A DNA stretch of 64,000 nucleotides from Lutimonas halocynthiae (lineage in GTDB: Bacteria; Bacteroidota; Bacteroidia; Flavobacteriales; Flavobacteriaceae), in the NCBI RefSeq assembly GCF_030409835.1, contig NZ_JAUFQO010000002.1, positions 248,001-312,000 on the forward strand, read 5' to 3'. Position numbers and translations under genes: made by a program. Shown here one piece after another: positions 27,531 through 35,301 of the stretch. Every line of letters starts with the position of its first letter. The first letter of the stretch is position 1. Under the pieces are notes generated by a model, which saw only the letters and a list, made by a program, of their open reading frames with translations, had not been told where the DNA came from and did no database searches.

Positions 27531-27560
27531 AAAGCCCCGCAAAAGCGGGGCTTTTTTTTT
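27531..27560. terminator. Terminator after rng
   Basis: AAAGCCCCGC and GCGGGGCTTT form a perfect 10-bp stem around AAAA, followed by a run of T. It separates rng from the convergent T9SS gene. Confidence 0.95.
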
Positions 27561-27564
27561 GGCC

Positions 27565-30500
27565 CTACATCAGTATTTTTGAAATGAATTTCCTGGAATC
27601 ACTTAGCTGTACTTTTAGAATATAAATTGCCCTTCTAGGCAAACCATGCGAATTAACTTCAACTATGGTCTTATTTGAATTGATATCTCTCAGTTTACGA
27701 CCATTCAAGTCAAATATTTCGAGTCGACTAATAGTGTCCATTTTATTGGTATTCACCTTAAGAACATTATCCATTAGATTCCATTTTATTTTTGTTAGTT
27801 CGGGTTTAGATGTTTCTTCTTGAAGATCACTAAAATCAAGTTCAAACCTGTTCTCTATAGGGCCTGATTCAGTAGATTCAAAATCATAAGGCCCAAGTTT
27901 GAGGTCATGCCTTATTCCTAATAATTTATCGGTCAGCATTATCTTAGAGTTTGATATGCTTCCAGCAATATGATCTATGCTTATTTGTAGCTTACCCCTC
28001 TCAGAGTTATTCGATATCAATCCTAATTGAATAGTTTCATCACTTTGAAAAGGAGGTAAACCCTGAATACCAAGTCGATGCTGCGCGAGCATGGAATAGA
28101 GATTAAGATTATGATCGTTCAAAAATCGGGTTCCATCAAATTTTTTGTCATATCCTGTAGTTGCTCCATTGATAAAGCCGATTAATATCTGGCTAAAGGC
28201 CCCTTTACTATCAGTTAGATTGATCCATATTTTATTTTCTTGTTTGTTCTCGTTTCTTACAGGTCTGAAAAATGTTGCACTGTCATTGGCAGTTCTCATG
28301 GCATTATTCAAGTGTAAAAGGCCTTCCTTTTGTGCTTCAACAAAAAAACCTTGACAGCTACCTATATATTTTGTTGGTTCCTGACCTTCGCCATGCGCTT
28401 TTACCCCTCCGATTCCAACCGTATACATGGCGTAGTCACTTGAGGTATAGTGCTGATCACCAAGAGATCCGTCTGTGACAGCCTTTGTAGCATGTGTCCA
28501 GAAATAGAAGGTGCCATGTAGTAAATCTTTATTCATCGGATGATTCAGTAAAGCTTCCGCATTTATGGCTGATGGATAAGGGTTGCCAATAAAATTCCAG
28601 GCCCGTTGCTCAGTTGCAGTTTGGCTTTGTTTTAGGATCGGAATCTGTATAGCCCCTGAATTCACTTCTCCTTCAAAAACGACTTCTTGATGCTTTAAAA
28701 ATGGGACGGTGCTAGGAGCCATGGAAGTATAGCCCCTCCCTACTTCCATTTCTCCTGAAACACCTACCCAAGCATCGTTATTATCGTCAATGTTATCATT
28801 GTTTATATCTTCATAATCAAGGGTTGAAAGGATGAAAAATGAGTCTTGAGGAGACTGCTCAAATACAGTTTCTAATCTTGCATTTTTAACTGGGCTAGAC
28901 CAATAAGTATAGTCTAAAGGATTAAGCGCCGTTGTTGTTTTATGAATTCTGAGTATTCCATTATTTTCAATATTACCTGAGTCTTCTATCATTAGAAGTG
29001 AACCTTCATTTTCTACCTCCAGGATGCCATCCAAAAGGAGATTTTTTTTTATCTGTACTTTTTTATTTGCGTTGATAATTAAACTGGCATCACCCAGAAT
29101 ATGCAAGGAGCAGGCCTCTATATTTCCCTGCATATTTGTTGTATAATTAGCTGCAATAATGGCTTGTCTATTGATGTCTGGAATTCCATTTGACCATGCA
29201 CCTTGATTCCAGGTTGTGGAACCTGAATTATGAAGGCCCAACCGCTCATTAGAACCAGCACTGGCAAAGTCGATTTCATCGATGGAATACGCTATCCAAT
29301 CATTTTCATTAAAACCTGTATTGGGAGTAGCCGCAGAACAGCCATATTTTCTTACCAAACTAAGGTTACTTCCCCAATCTCCTGATCTACCTACTACATC
29401 GGTTCGGTCAGCCCAGCATGATGTTTCTCCTGAGGTCGAAATAATGAGGATGTCATCACCGGTGAAACCACAAACTGCTGATTTTAGCTCAGAACCATCA
29501 AGAGCGTAGTCCGGCGCAGTTACATTTAGTGTTGCACAAAATTTTATAGTTTGATTTGGCTCAAGAGCTGGAATAAGCACTTTTCTATAAGGTTTTAATC
29601 CGACAGGCTCCTTTGTGTCATCATTTCGATACAGTGCCAGGTAATAGCCGTTTTCTGGGCTTCTTTGGTTAGTAGAATTCGTGATTTCTATCCATTTGTT
29701 ATTGGCATTGCCTTCATAATATTGAGAGATGATTAATGGATGGTTTGTAGGGCCAGTTCCTTCCCCTTGAATGACAAAACTAAATGGGTTTTCAGAAGGA
29801 TCATTATTTAAAATTTCTATCCTAGCTATATGAAGAGAAGGGGAGTCTGGTGTGTAAAATAGTTTTAGACTAAGGCTATCTTTTGGCTGTATTGAGAATG
29901 TTTTGTGAAAATCATGTGAGAATTTCGAAGCAGACTCACCAGATATTAGAATGTCTTTGATATCTAATTTACTCGTCCCCGTATTTCTTATAGTAAAAGA
30001 TCTGCTAATCAAAGTGTCTTTTGAAGCAGGCCAGTTCCCAAAATAGGTATTGTTAATTAAAGACGTTTTTTCGCTCCCGTCGGGTATAATTTGTGTTAAA
30101 CCTGTGACTTCGATTTCCGGAAGGTCTCCTTCACATTGGCTGGCATGAAGATTCAGATTGGCGGTATTCTCAAGGCCGTAGACATCCCATTCATTGAGGT
30201 CAAACTGATTATTGGGATTTTGGATTAAACTTTTCCTTCGAAGACAGAGATCCTTTGCAAAGGAATCTGATGTTCCAATTTTGCCTATTAACTCGATGAT
30301 TTTATCAGCCTTTTGCAAGGCTATCTTATCATCGCCGTTATAATCCATCACTGAATTGTTGGTGCTCAAATCGGCTTCAATACCTAGTATTTCATTTTGA
30401 TCGTCTATTAGAAACGTTTTATACGGAGCAATCTCACCCGATAGTTGTAGTTCCGAAGCTTCGGTATTGCTACCCGTGAATTTCAAAAGTTTGTATAAAC

Positions 30501-31170
30501 TAAGGTCAACTGTTTCGTTCGTAGGATTGTAAAGTTCAATATAATTGTTTCGATGACTCGAAGAAGATAGTCCTTCAACATATTCTGAAATCATAAGCTC
30601 TTTACAAGGTGCAATGGCTTCACCCGTGACTAAGAAATTATCAAGGCCAGCTGTATCAGATCCATTTTGTTTTATGCTGATTCTGAGTTTGAGCTCGGTT
30701 ACTTGATTGGGAATTGACATCGAAACTGTCAACCATGAATCGGTACTAAAATCATTTTGACCTTCGATAAACACTATTTCTTCTTGACTAATTCCATCAA
30801 GCCAGAGTTGGTATTTCATGTCATCGCCATTGTCAAAGCCTATTACCTGAACTTGAAATGAAAGTTGTACGTCTCTTAAAGTCGAAATGTCAATGGTTTT
30901 AAAATCCAGATATTCAAAGTCAGATGAACCGCAGTTTCCGTTGAGGTCTTGAATTCCCCAGAATGATTCCCCTTCAGCCGGTAATATACTATCAAGTGTA
31001 TTGCGATAGTTCCAGGTATCATCTCCATTGGTGCATGGAGGGGTGGATAAGTTTTCAATTGCCCAGTTATCTCCTGAGGTTTCAAAACCTTGTTTATAAA
31101 CCACAGAAGTTTGCGAATAGATTTGAATCAGATAGAAGAGCAGATAAAGGCATAAATAGTATCTCAGCAT
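27565..31170 (-). CDS. Large secreted protein with lamin-tail domains and type A T9SS sorting domain
   Basis: 1201 residues from ATG 31168-31170 (MLRYYLCLYLLFYLIQIYSQ, a signal peptide ending in S-Q). The open frame runs 15 codons further up, but that part would precede the signal peptide. Visible parts: an N-terminal carbohydrate/MAM-like beta domain, a lamin-tail domain (ELMISEYVEG, NNYIELYNPTNETVDLSLYK), an ASH/HYDIN-like Ig segment (SRSFTIRNTGTSKLDIKDIL), a second lamin-tail-like unit (PLIISQYYEGNANNKWIEI), and a C-terminal type A sorting signal (LEIFDLNGRKLRDI ... YILKVQL ... FISKIL). It is exported by the T9SS and then attached to or released from the cell surface. Its ligand is unknown. 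Confidence 0.88.
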   Translation of the reverse strand: MLRYYLCLYLLFYLIQIYSQTSVVYKQGFETSGDNWAIENLSTPPCTNGDDTWNYRNTLDSILPAEGESFWGIQDLNGNCGSSDFEYLDFKTIDISTLRDVQLSFQVQVIGFDNGDDMKYQLWLDGISQEEIVFIEGQNDFSTDSWLTVSMSIPNQVTELKLRISIKQNGSDTAGLDNFLVTGEAIAPCKELMISEYVEGLSSSSHRNNYIELYNPTNETVDLSLYKLLKFTGSNTEASELQLSGEIAPYKTFLIDDQNEILGIEADLSTNNSVMDYNGDDKIALQKADKIIELIGKIGTSDSFAKDLCLRRKSLIQNPNNQFDLNEWDVYGLENTANLNLHASQCEGDLPEIEVTGLTQIIPDGSEKTSLINNTYFGNWPASKDTLISRSFTIRNTGTSKLDIKDILISGESASKFSHDFHKTFSIQPKDSLSLKLFYTPDSPSLHIARIEILNNDPSENPFSFVIQGEGTGPTNHPLIISQYYEGNANNKWIEITNSTNQRSPENGYYLALYRNDDTKEPVGLKPYRKVLIPALEPNQTIKFCATLNVTAPDYALDGSELKSAVCGFTGDDILIISTSGETSCWADRTDVVGRSGDWGSNLSLVRKYGCSAATPNTGFNENDWIAYSIDEIDFASAGSNERLGLHNSGSTTWNQGAWSNGIPDINRQAIIAANYTTNMQGNIEACSLHILGDASLIINANKKVQIKKNLLLDGILEVENEGSLLMIEDSGNIENNGILRIHKTTTALNPLDYTYWSSPVKNARLETVFEQSPQDSFFILSTLDYEDINNDNIDDNNDAWVGVSGEMEVGRGYTSMAPSTVPFLKHQEVVFEGEVNSGAIQIPILKQSQTATEQRAWNFIGNPYPSAINAEALLNHPMNKDLLHGTFYFWTHATKAVTDGSLGDQHYTSSDYAMYTVGIGGVKAHGEGQEPTKYIGSCQGFFVEAQKEGLLHLNNAMRTANDSATFFRPVRNENKQENKIWINLTDSKGAFSQILIGFINGATTGYDKKFDGTRFLNDHNLNLYSMLAQHRLGIQGLPPFQSDETIQLGLISNNSERGKLQISIDHIAGSISNSKIMLTDKLLGIRHDLKLGPYDFESTESGPIENRFELDFSDLQEETSKPELTKIKWNLMDNVLKVNTNKMDTISRLEIFDLNGRKLRDINSNKTIVEVNSHGLPRRAIYILKVQLSDSRKFISKILM

Positions 31171-31239
31171 GTTTAAGCAGATTAGTCTTGGAAAAAATAT
31201 TTGATGAGAGTACATTTGGGATGCTATTTATTTTATTAC

Positions 31240-31728
31240 ATGCAACAAAAAAAGTCAACATATACACTTGAAGAGGCAAAACGCTCGATGGAACGATATT
31301 GCGTTTACCAGGATCGTTGTCATCAGGAGATTGAAAAGAAATTAAGGCAAATGAATATGATTCCGCAGGCATGTGATTTAATATTGTTGCATTTGATGGA
31401 ACATGATTTTTTGAATGAGGAAAGATTTTCCAGGAGTTTTGCTCGCGGGAAGTTCAGGATTAAACAATGGGGGCGAAGACGCATTGAGATGGAATTGAAA
31501 CAAAGGGATATTTCTGCCTATAATATTAAAGCAGGTTTGAGCGAGATATCTCAAGAGGAATATGAAAAGGTTTTTGAAGAAGTGAGCAAAAAACGTTTCG
31601 ACAGTGTTCGTGAACCAAACGTTTTTAAAAAACGTAAAAAAGTAGCAGATTTTCTTTTGAGAAAGGGGTTTGAAAGTAATAAAGTATATGAAGTTTTAAG
31701 AGAATTAGAAAAGGAAAATAATTCGTGA
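31240..31728 (+). CDS. recX: Regulatory protein RecX
   Basis: 162 residues from ATG 31240 (MQQKKSTYTLEEAKRSMERY). The open frame extends to a TTG/ATG pair at 31201-31206, but those residues fall outside the family. RecX three-helix repeats are visible: CVYQDRCHQEIEKKLRQM, FLNEERFSRSFARGKF with RIKQWGRRRIEMELKQ, and KRKKVADFLLRKGFESNKVY. RecX limits RecA filament growth. recA is not adjacent here. It is divergent from the T9SS cargo gene. Confidence 0.9.
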   Translation: MQQKKSTYTLEEAKRSMERYCVYQDRCHQEIEKKLRQMNMIPQACDLILLHLMEHDFLNEERFSRSFARGKFRIKQWGRRRIEMELKQRDISAYNIKAGLSEISQEEYEKVFEEVSKKRFDSVREPNVFKKRKKVADFLLRKGFESNKVYEVLRELEKENNS

Positions 31729-31758
31729 TATGAAAGAAAATAGCCTGATTGTTTTTAG

Positions 31759-31766
31759 TATATTTG
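31759..31766 (+). promoter_or_regulatory. Candidate -7 box for the YqeY-like gene (TATATTTG)
   Basis: TATATTTG fits TAnnTTTG and lies 21 bases upstream of the ATG at 31787. Confidence 0.5.
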
Positions 31767-31786
31767 TTCCCCTAAAATTTTAGATT

Positions 31787-32233
31787 ATGAGTGTACAAAG
31801 TCAAGTAATGGAGCAGATGAAAGCAGCTATGAAATCGAAAGATACAGTAGCGCTGGAATCATTGAGAGCATTGAAATCAGCATTCCTAATGGCCAATACC
31901 AGTGGCAGCAATGTTGAACTAAGTGAAGAGGACGAAATCAAGATAGTCCAAAAATTAGTGAAGCAAAGAAAAGACAGTGCAGCCATATTTCAAGAACAAG
32001 ACAGAAATGACCTTGCTGATCCAGAAATAGCTCAAGCTAAGGTTTTAGAACAATTTCTTCCTGCCCAAATGGGAGAGGAAGAATTAAAAACAGCCATTGA
32101 AGCCATCATTAGTCAAACTGGAGCAAGCACTATGAAGGATATGGGTAAGGTTATGGGAATGGCCTCAAAACAACTTGGCGGAAAGGCTGATGGAAAAGCA
32201 ATATCAATGGTTGTTAAACAATTATTGAGTTAA
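31787..32233 (+). CDS. GatB/YqeY-domain protein
   Basis: 148 residues, a full-length YqeY protein: QVMEQMKAAMKSKDTVALES, LRALKSAFLMAN, DEIKIVQKLVKQRKDSAAIF, LEQFLPAQMGEEELKTAIEA, MKDMGKVMGMASKQLGGKAD. The domain is related to the tRNA-binding tail of GatB, but it stands alone and its role is not established. It is followed after 29 bases by the degenerate tRNA locus. Confidence 0.93.
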   Translation: MSVQSQVMEQMKAAMKSKDTVALESLRALKSAFLMANTSGSNVELSEEDEIKIVQKLVKQRKDSAAIFQEQDRNDLADPEIAQAKVLEQFLPAQMGEEELKTAIEAIISQTGASTMKDMGKVMGMASKQLGGKADGKAISMVVKQLLS

Positions 32234-32271
32234 ATATTAAAAAACATTACGAATAATATTATGGCCCCGTG

Positions 32272-32291
32272 CCCGCCTGCCGGCAGGCAGG
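32272..32291. repeat. 20-bp palindromic element, copy 1
   Basis: CCCGCCTGCCGGCAGGCAGG, one mismatch (position 3) from the perfect palindrome of copy 2. It is inserted between the acceptor-strand and D-arm sequences of the tRNA remnant. Confidence 0.85.
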
Positions 32292-32314
32292 GCGCAATTG
32301 AATAGCGCATCAGA

Positions 32315-32334
32315 CCTGCCTGCCGGCAGGCAGG
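32315..32334. repeat. 20-bp palindromic element, copy 2
   Basis: CCTGCCTGCCGGCAGGCAGG is a perfect palindrome, inserted between the 5' anticodon stem and the anticodon loop of the tRNA remnant. Its GC content is far above that of the surroundings. Confidence 0.9.
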
Positions 32335-32354
32335 TTTCGGTTTAAGGATTAAAG

Positions 32355-32621
32355 ATGATATTTACATATGTGCTTTACAGCGAAGAGTTTGACAGAACCT
32401 ATACTGGAATGACAAAAGATGTTGAGAAGAGGTTAAAGCAACATAATAAAAAAGAGAATAAATCAACAAAAGCATATGTTCCATGGAGATTAGTACATTT
32501 GGAACAGTTTAATAGCAGAATAGAAGCACGAAAAAGAGAAAAATATTTAAAATCAGGAATCGGCAGAGAATTTATAAAATCCATTCTTGATGAAAATTGG
32601 CCCCGTGGCGCAACTGAATAG
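32355..32621 (+). CDS. GIY-YIG nuclease-family protein ending inside tRNA-Arg
   Basis: An 88-residue single-domain GIY-YIG protein (UPF0213-like): TYVLYSEEFDRTYTGMTKDV supplies the two-Tyr core, with KRLKQHN (Arg) and SRIEARKREKYLKS (catalytic-type Glu) following. The last residues W-P-R-G-A-T-E and the TAG stop are encoded by bases 1-23 of the tRNA-Arg gene, so the coding sequence overlaps the tRNA by 23 bases. A degenerate copy of the same tRNA 5' half lies just upstream. This layout suggests the gene inserted at the tRNA with partial duplication of the target. Small GIY-YIG genes next to tRNAs are frequent in Bacteroidetes; activity and target are unknown. Confidence 0.85.
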   Translation: MIFTYVLYSEEFDRTYTGMTKDVEKRLKQHNKKENKSTKAYVPWRLVHLEQFNSRIEARKREKYLKSGIGREFIKSILDENWPRGATE

Positions 32622-32672
32622 CGCATCAGATTTCGGCTCTGAGGGTTACAGGTTTGAATCCTGTCGGGGTCA
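32599..32672 (+). tRNA. tRNA-Arg (anticodon TCG)
   Basis: A 74-nt cloverleaf: acceptor GGCCCCG / CGGGGTC with discriminator A, D-arm GCGC / GCGC, anticodon stem TCAGA / TCTGA with loop TTTCGGC (anticodon TCG, reading CGA), and T-arm ACAGG / CCTGT with loop TTTGAAT. CCA is not encoded. It is the integration site of the element to the right, and its 3' end from 32650 belongs to the crossover repeat. Confidence 0.95.
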
Positions 32673-32673
32673 C
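32650..32673 (+). repeat. attL core repeat (24 bp, tRNA 3' end)
   Basis: AGGTTTGAATCCTGTCGGGG followed by TCAC, identical to 54111-54134. It includes the T-loop, the 3' T-stem and the 3' acceptor strand of tRNA-Arg, so the tRNA remains intact after insertion. Confidence 0.93.
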
Positions 32674-32696
32674 TTTTAAAACTCCCAATGAGTTTG

Positions 32697-32730
32697 AAAA
32701 CCGTGCAAATCCTATGATTTACACGGTTTT
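32697..32730 (+). terminator. Hairpin terminator inside the left end of the element
   Basis: AAAACCGTGCAAATC (32697-32711) and GATTTACACGGTTTT (32716-32730) pair over 15 positions with one mismatch and a CTAT loop. It probably ends tRNA-Arg transcription now that the original terminator is displaced. Confidence 0.8.
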
Positions 32731-32784
32731 ATTGTTTTCGGACTTTCATATTAAATGATGTTATTTGATATTAAAAGGTCACAG

Positions 32785-32824
32785 ATCGTCAACATTTTTT
32801 AAGACTGTCAACAATGTTGACGAT
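32785..32824. promoter_or_regulatory. Inverted repeats with GTCAACA units, possible integrase arm or integrase-promoter sites
   Basis: ATCGTCAACATT (32785-32796) and AATGTTGACGAT (32813-32824) are perfect inverted 12-mers, with a further GTCAACA at 32807-32813 between them. They lie between attL and the integrase start. TCGTCAACAT recurs at the right end (54052-54061), which fits arm-type binding sites for integrase or an excision factor. Confidence 0.55.
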
Positions 32825-32905
32825 TTAGTGTATTTTTATTTACGATTCTCAGTATTGTGAATTGACTTTCGTCTAAATGAATGTTTAATTTAAAAGACGA
32901 AAATA

Positions 32906-34156
32906 ATGCGTACTTCATCAACATTTTCTATCCTATTTTGGATATACAGCACACGTGTCAAGAACAATCAAACTAGTATTTACGCCAGAGTTACGGTAAA
33001 CGGAAAAAGAGCAAACATTAGCTTAAAACATAAAGTAGATGTTCGAACTTGGGATGCTAAAAGACAAAGGGCTAAAGGTAATGGGGAAATTTCAAGAGCT
33101 CTCAACCAATATTTAGACCAGGTTCACTCTCAGCTTTTTCAATGTTTCAAAAACCTTAAGTTAAGCGGAAAACTAATTACCGCCGAGTTAATTAAAGCCC
33201 AATATTTAGAAGATGGAGATAACTCTAAGACCCTTCAAGATCTTCTGGAATACCACACAAAAAAGACTGAAACAACCTTAGCTATTGGCACGCTAAGAAA
33301 TTTTGGGGTAACTCAAGGTTATATAAGTAAGTATGTTAGTAATGTGCTGAACACATCGGATGTTTACTTAAAGGAATTGGATTATAAATTTATTTGCGAT
33401 TTCGAAAGTTTCCTCCACAGCTATTGGCCAAAAGGTCATCCTAAGGCTATGAGCAATAACACTGTAATGAAACATATTCAAAGGTTTCGGAAAATAGTAA
33501 CTCTGGGGTATCATATAGAGTGGATGGAAAGAGATCCTTTTTCTCGATGGAAACCTACCTATGAAAAAAGAGAAAGACCCTATTTAACAGATAATGAGCT
33601 TTCAAATATCGAAACTTACTATTTTCCTATTGAACGTTTAGAAAGAGTTAGAGACCTGTTTGTATTTAGTTGTTATACGGGTATAGCCTATTCTGATATA
33701 ATGAACCTCAATAGAGATAATATTTTAAAGGGAATAGATGGTAACGATTGGATATTTACCAATCGACAAAAAACCAAATCACCTGTAAAAGTGCCTCTTC
33801 TGCAGAAGGCACAAGAGCTTCTTAATAAGTATAAGAATCACCCAATGACACAAATATCTGGAACATTATTTCCTGTGATTACCAATGAAAAAGTAAATTT
33901 ATATCTTAAAGAAATTGCAGAAGCGGTTGGATTGAAAAAGAACCTGACTTTTCATATGGCTCGACACACCTTTGCCACAACGGTCACTTTAAGTAATGGA
34001 GTGCCTATAGAGACAGTTTCAAAACTTTTAGGGCATTCAAAAATTGCTTCAACACAGATATATGCTCGTGTAATAGAAAGAAAAGTGAGTGAAGATATGC
34101 AACTTTTGAAAATGAAACTTGAAACCGATACTGTGTCATTGAACAAAGTAAACTAA
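32906..34156 (+). CDS. int: Tyrosine recombinase / integrase (Bacteroidetes, IntDOT-like)
   Basis: 416 residues: an N-terminal Arm-DNA-binding region (about 10-90), a SAM-like core-binding domain (about 105-210), and a catalytic domain (about 225-400). Visible catalytic residues are K289 region (NRQKTKSP), H350 and R353 (FHMARH), H377 (LLGHS) and nucleophile Y386 (STQIYAR). The canonical first Arg is replaced by Ala261 (CYTGIAYSD). An Arg at 249 lies 12 residues earlier, the same spacing as R247/S259 in IntDOT, where the upstream Arg is thought to compensate. It catalyses integration into and excision from tRNA-Arg. It lies directly inside the left end, as usual. Confidence 0.94.
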   Translation: MRTSSTFSILFWIYSTRVKNNQTSIYARVTVNGKRANISLKHKVDVRTWDAKRQRAKGNGEISRALNQYLDQVHSQLFQCFKNLKLSGKLITAELIKAQYLEDGDNSKTLQDLLEYHTKKTETTLAIGTLRNFGVTQGYISKYVSNVLNTSDVYLKELDYKFICDFESFLHSYWPKGHPKAMSNNTVMKHIQRFRKIVTLGYHIEWMERDPFSRWKPTYEKRERPYLTDNELSNIETYYFPIERLERVRDLFVFSCYTGIAYSDIMNLNRDNILKGIDGNDWIFTNRQKTKSPVKVPLLQKAQELLNKYKNHPMTQISGTLFPVITNEKVNLYLKEIAEAVGLKKNLTFHMARHTFATTVTLSNGVPIETVSKLLGHSKIASTQIYARVIERKVSEDMQLLKMKLETDTVSLNKVN

Positions 34157-34264
34157 CACAACTAAGCCTTTAAAATTTATTTAATACTTATCTGACAGCT
34201 CTTTTTTGGAATCAAGTTTTTACAAATTATTTATATGGCCAGAAAATGGCCTGCAAGACATAGT

Positions 34265-34867
34265 TTAAATTTTCTGGAAATCATTTTTCGAAAACTTTAG
34301 TGCAGCCATTTTCCAATCGTTGATTTTTGATCCATTTTCAATTTGATAGTTTTTGGATTTTAAGAATGCATGAAATTTGATTCCTTCAATTTCTGGCCAT
34401 CCATTTTTATTAAAAAAATTAATCACAACCTGTTCATTTTTTGGCTTGGTCAGTTTATATAGTTTTTTATTGTTTTTAGTTTTAAAGAAGGTACCAATTT
34501 TTGGCGTGGTTTTGGGACTCTGCTGACCAGATTCTGGTAAGGTAGGATACACGGCTTGTTCAATGCTTGTACCATATTTGGACATGTTGATTCTTGAACC
34601 TCTTTTCGGACTGAAGGACGGATGGTACTCCAGATAACCCCAATTATGTAGATCTCGGATATGGTTGTGATAGGTCGTCTTTGATTTGAACTTTGCCATA
34701 TCCATGATCTCATTTCGGTTGATCATGAACATCTTTTTAAAGAACGATCTGTTCCATTTCTGGAAAAGCGCCATGTATAGGGCAATGTGCCCTTGCCTAA
34801 TATGCTCATCGTTATTAAAGCTCTCCAATACGGTGTTTAAATGAACGATATAGTTGACCTTATCCAT
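34265..34867 (-). CDS. Putative DNA-binding protein paired with the mobilization gene
   Basis: 200 residues, unrecognised at family level. Residues 20-105 look like a winged-helix region: GHIALYMALFQKWNRSFFKK, MINRNEIMDMAKFKSKTTYH, NHIRDLHNWGYLEYHPSFSP. This resembles replication-initiator or DnaD-like N-termini. The middle is low-complexity (Pro/Thr/Lys), and the C-terminus (VINFFNKNGWPEIEGIKFHA) is compact and resembles tails in DnaD-like proteins. It starts within the stop codon of the BfmA-type gene (TAATG), so the two are coupled. A role in regulating or starting replication of the element is inference. Confidence 0.65.
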   Translation of the reverse strand: MDKVNYIVHLNTVLESFNNDEHIRQGHIALYMALFQKWNRSFFKKMFMINRNEIMDMAKFKSKTTYHNHIRDLHNWGYLEYHPSFSPKRGSRINMSKYGTSIEQAVYPTLPESGQQSPKTTPKIGTFFKTKNNKKLYKLTKPKNEQVVINFFNKNGWPEIEGIKFHAFLKSKNYQIENGSKINDWKMAALKFSKNDFQKI

Positions 34868-35301
34868 TAGTTCTCAGGCTTGTCATGATTGCATCGTTTT
34901 CCCCTGAATTTAACTTGAGGGTTTGATTGTAGCTCACGATTGTCAAATCGTTTCTTTTCTAAAAGAAGAGGTTTTTCTTTTTTTGGATCATTCTGTTCAA
35001 AAAGGGAATAGAGCATTGCCGCTGTAGGCTTAGTCTGTGTTTTTTCAATATCTTTCATAATTGCAATCATTCCATTCATTCGTTTTTTGATCAGGATAGA
35101 AATTCTATTTTCTAAGGTTTCCATTCGAGGCCCTAAACACTCAGTTGGGGAAATTCCGTTTTCTTTAAAAAAATCCAGCATTAAGAGCAAAGTCATCGAT
35201 TGAGATTTCGAGAGCATTTTACTAAATCTTCTAAACTCATTAGCCACAGACCTCTTAATTTTTAGTGTCTCAAATACTTCTTTTTCAAATCCTTTATCCA
35301 T
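34867..35301 (-). CDS. BfmA/BtgA-family mobilization protein
   Basis: 144 residues. The N-terminal half (FETLKIKRSVANEFRRFSKM, then LSKSQSMTLLLMLDFFKENG) is the ribbon-helix-helix-like region typical of BfmA/BtgA proteins of mobilizable Bacteroides elements. The C-terminal half is Lys/Arg-rich. In Bfm/Btg systems this protein binds oriT and is followed by a relaxase (BfmC/BtgB). Here no relaxase follows; the downstream gene is a winged-helix-like protein. The repeat-rich gap upstream (35302-35733) is the natural place for oriT. Confidence 0.8.
   Translation of the reverse strand: MDKGFEKEVFETLKIKRSVANEFRRFSKMLSKSQSMTLLLMLDFFKENGISPTECLGPRMETLENRISILIKKRMNGMIAIMKDIEKTQTKPTAAMLYSLFEQNDPKKEKPLLLEKKRFDNRELQSNPQVKFRGKRCNHDKPEN

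Larger units (their letters stand above)
32263..32347 (+). pseudogene. Degenerate tRNA-Arg 5' half split by two 20-bp palindromes
   Basis: Joining 32263-32271, 32292-32314 and 32335 onward gives GGCCCCGTG, GCGCAATTGAATAGCGCA, TCAGA and TTTCGG. This matches the first half of the intact tRNA-Arg at 32599 with one substitution (C to T in the D-loop). The acceptor strand, D-arm, 5' anticodon stem and most of the anticodon loop are there. After about 32340 the match decays (TTTAAGG against CTCTGAGG) and no T-arm or 3' acceptor strand exists. The two inserted 20-mers interrupt it after the acceptor strand and just before the anticodon loop. Confidence 0.85.

Noticed and set aside
32599-32672. tRNA disrupted by the element
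   Set aside because: The element restores the 3' end; the cloverleaf is complete, so only the upstream copy is a pseudogene.
34234-34248. GGCCA-GAAAA-TGGCC hairpin after the integrase
   Set aside because: Only five pairs and no T-run in either direction; too weak to call a terminator.
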